Assembly: GCA_026692865.1 (NCBI GenBank)
Contig: JAPLNI010000059.1
Coordinates: 98,529-162,528 of the forward strand
From: Planctomycetota bacterium
GTDB lineage: Bacteria; Planctomycetota; Planctomycetia; Pirellulales; Pirellulaceae
Length of the DNA stretch: 64,000 bases
Reading direction: 5' to 3'
The position numbers and the translations under genes were made by a program. Of this stretch, positions 62,056 to 64,000 are shown in pieces. The stretch's first letter is position 1; the number at the start of each line of letters is the position of its first letter. Under the pieces are notes generated by a model. It searched no databases. It was not told the DNA's origin and saw nothing but the letters and a program-made list of their open reading frames with translations.

Positions 62056-63003
62056 ATGACTGTTCAGAAGATAACTCGCCAATTGACTGTTATCCTCGAT
62101 TCTGCCAGCAAACTGGCAATCGAATCCAAGGCCGACGCAATGCTTCTGCTGCTGGAAGGGAGCACCGATTGGGAGCGACTTCGCGAGATCATTCCCTCGG
62201 AGGTTAGAAAAGTCATTGTTGCCACTGACCATGCCGACGATCTCGAAGGAGCTGCAATACATGATTTGATTCCGCTTGTGCTTAACAAAGAAAATTCGCC
62301 GCTTCTCGAGCGATTGCAGCACGCGTTATTGGAAGCCGTCGCCGATGAAATCCTGGAAAACCAATGCGATGTGATTGCTGTCTACAGTGCATTCGAGCAG
62401 TCGCGATTGGACTCGATGTCGCTAATTCGCTTAGATGAGAGATTGAGACGCCTAACCAGTCGCGACTTACAGCGATTGGAAAGCAGCGTGCCTTTGAATA
62501 ACTTGAAGACTGTAATTGACTTGGCAATTCAGATTGGACGCGAGGGACGCGAGGGAAAGAAAGTCGGAACAATGTTTGTTGTCGGGGACACCCGCAGAGT
62601 CCTTCAGCATTGCAAAGATTCGGGGTTCGATCCCATGCGTGGTTACCATCGCAAGGGCCGAGACCTCCACGATCCCCGCGTTCGCGAGGACATCAAGGAG
62701 ATCGCTCAGATGGATGGAGCGTTCGTAGTCGCACCGGACGGCGTAGTCGAAAAATCGCGTCAAATTATAGAAGTTCTGCATGAGAACCTCACGCTCTCGA
62801 AGGGGTTAGGGTCACGACACTGGGCAGGGGCTGCGATTTCGCAAAAGACCAAGGCAATCGCGGTCGTTGTCAGCCAGAGCAGCGGGACAGTCAGGCTATT
62901 TCAAAACGGCGACCTAGTGCTTCGAATAGAACCCATGGAACAGGCCGTGAAATGGCAAGAGTTTAACTACGATCCCCCTCCAGTGACTGATTCGAACGAT
63001 TAG
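62056..63003 (+). CDS. DacZ-like diadenylate cyclase
   Basis: A 315-residue cytoplasmic protein. Residues about 1-140 are a pyruvate-kinase-C-like domain (ADAMLLLLEGST, VRKVIVATDHADD). Residues about 145-305 form a DAC domain that should make cyclic di-AMP from two ATP: GREGKKVGTMFVVGDT, FDPMRGYH, the DGA motif in MDGAFVVAPDG, and GLGSRHWAGAAIS at the place of the usual RHR motif. The layout matches archaeal DacZ rather than bacterial DisA or CdaA. The third residue of RHR is Trp. A GTG at 62047 is an alternative start. Confidence 0.85.
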   Translation: MTVQKITRQLTVILDSASKLAIESKADAMLLLLEGSTDWERLREIIPSEVRKVIVATDHADDLEGAAIHDLIPLVLNKENSPLLERLQHALLEAVADEILENQCDVIAVYSAFEQSRLDSMSLIRLDERLRRLTSRDLQRLESSVPLNNLKTVIDLAIQIGREGREGKKVGTMFVVGDTRRVLQHCKDSGFDPMRGYHRKGRDLHDPRVREDIKEIAQMDGAFVVAPDGVVEKSRQIIEVLHENLTLSKGLGSRHWAGAAISQKTKAIAVVVSQSSGTVRLFQNGDLVLRIEPMEQAVKWQEFNYDPPPVTDSND

Positions 63004-63014
63004 CGATTTGGAGT

Positions 63015-63036
63015 GCTGCGACTAGTCGCAGCTTTT
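63015..63036 (+). terminator. Terminator after the DacZ-like gene
   Basis: GCTGCGAC-TA-GTCGCAGC, a perfect palindrome, followed by TTTT, 12 bases after the stop. Confidence 0.65.
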
Positions 63037-63146
63037 AGACTTATCTATCGGTTTTCGATCCACAGGCACTTGGTAAACCGAAAGTCGATCTACCGATCGC
63101 AAACGCTCGCCCGAAAACTGGGCCGAGCCCCAGCACACCAAAGTGG

Positions 63147-63172
63147 AAAACCCAATAAAAATAGGGGTTTTT
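63147..63172 (+). terminator. Second terminator-like hairpin
   Basis: AAAACCC and GGGTTTT pair around an A-rich loop and run into TTTTT. It may insulate the rRNA gene from upstream reading. Confidence 0.55.
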
Positions 63173-63410
63173 GGAAATCTTCTCGAAATCTTCGCGAGAG
63201 GACTTGCGGTAGTTCGGGAGCGTGACTATCTTTTCGCCTCTCGCAAACGAAAGAGTTGCTGAAAGAGACGGGAGTCACTTTCACTAACAGAAAACGATGC
63301 GAAAATAAAATGAGATTGATCTTGACGACCTACCATAGTCGACACTAAAATTCTCGACCCGCTGAAAATGAAAGACGCACGCAAATGCGACACCTCATCA
63401 AAGCGACAAC

Positions 63411-63422
63411 TGATCTTTGACA
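63411..63422 (+). promoter_or_regulatory. boxA-like antitermination site
   Basis: TGATCTTTGACA differs at two of 12 bases from the boxA consensus TGCTCTTTAACA. It lies about 190 bases before the 16S start, where rRNA leader boxA sites bind NusB/NusE. It also contains TTGACA, so a -35 box is an alternative reading. Confidence 0.5.
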
Positions 63423-63610
63423 ATCCGGTAGATGACCTCTTGTATGAAAGAAAGTCAATTTTTTTCAGCTGAGTAAGTTTTGTAAAAAACTGATTGTTTT
63501 AAGTCGTCCGGTCAAGACCAGATCGGGACGCAGACGGACCAAGTTCGTCACTAGTTAGTTAGCAATCGCTGGTAGCAATGATTTATCATGGTTATCAGTG
63601 TAAGCATACA

Positions 63611-64000
<390 letters not shown>

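Larger units (their letters stand above)
63004..63610 (+). promoter_or_regulatory. rRNA leader region
   Basis: About 600 bases between the DacZ-like gene and the 16S rRNA start. It holds two terminator-like hairpins (63015-63036, 63147-63172) and a boxA-like site at 63411-63422. The rRNA promoter should be in about 63175-63410, but I cannot place it with confidence. Confidence 0.45.

Overview
The window looks like chromosomal DNA from a planctomycete of the Pirellula/Rhodopirellula type. Support comes from the 16S rRNA gene that starts near 63611, which carries the exact 18-base site typical of Planctomycetes at the EUB338 position (63925-63942). Further support is five formylglycine sulfatases, a YTV-repeat cysteine-rich wall-type protein, a secreted protein with an N-terminal LEQR-type motif and dockerin-like repeats, a PEP-CTERM protein, a Minf_1886-type protein and a very large secretin.

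Layout. 1-2.1 kb: two unrecognised membrane proteins. 2.1-5.1 kb (minus): a GH5-like glycosidase and a sulfatase. 5.4-13.6 kb: a light-related block. It has a CarH/LitR-like regulator (minus), then on the plus strand a proton-pump-type rhodopsin, a Brp/Blh beta-carotene dioxygenase, and crtY, crtE, crtI and crtB, whose reading frames overlap by 4-8 bases. Together these encode GGPP -> phytoene -> lycopene -> beta-carotene -> retinal plus the opsin. 14.2 kb: a NhaR-like LysR regulator with a TTG start. 15.4-22.8 kb (minus): a run of PEP-CTERM protein, sulfatase, DUF1080-like protein, esterase and two sulfatases, probably for sulfated polysaccharide breakdown. 23.1-29.6 kb: CBS protein, ApbE, an exported pyruvyl-transferase-like protein and a large secreted amidase-like protein. 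29.8-34 kb (minus): methyltransferase, metallophosphoesterase and a PAS-GAF-receiver protein.

34.7-36.5 kb: the YTV protein with a strong terminator. 36.9-45.7 kb: housekeeping and small genes (MazG-like, QueD-like, PQQ-propeller protein, GT9, tyrS, ispD, RicT-like PSP1 protein, Minf_1886, MOSC). 45.8-49.3 kb: a PhoD-like phosphatase overlapping a sulfatase. 49.4-52.9 kb: quinone reductase, ribH, GGCT-like protein and a transglutaminase-like protein that lacks its catalytic histidine. 53-59.3 kb: a 1329-residue secretin with a downstream lipoprotein and a divergent HEAT-repeat lipoprotein. 59.5-63 kb: a low-complexity/alpha-toroid protein and a DacZ-like diadenylate cyclase. 63-64 kb: rRNA leader and the start of 16S rRNA.

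The intergenic spaces hold at least three families of dispersed palindromic repeats. Family B lies only between convergent genes and can form two hairpins with complementary loops. Family A lies at gene 3' ends, and one copy has become part of a coding sequence. Family C is built on repeated GTACTCGTACTCG units. The strongest candidates for something new are the complete rhodopsin/retinal/carotenoid block under a CarH-like regulator that has lost its cobalt-binding histidine, the crtB gene fused to a small membrane protein that kept its own ribosome site, and repeat family B. I saw no tRNA genes, CRISPR arrays, transposases or phage genes.
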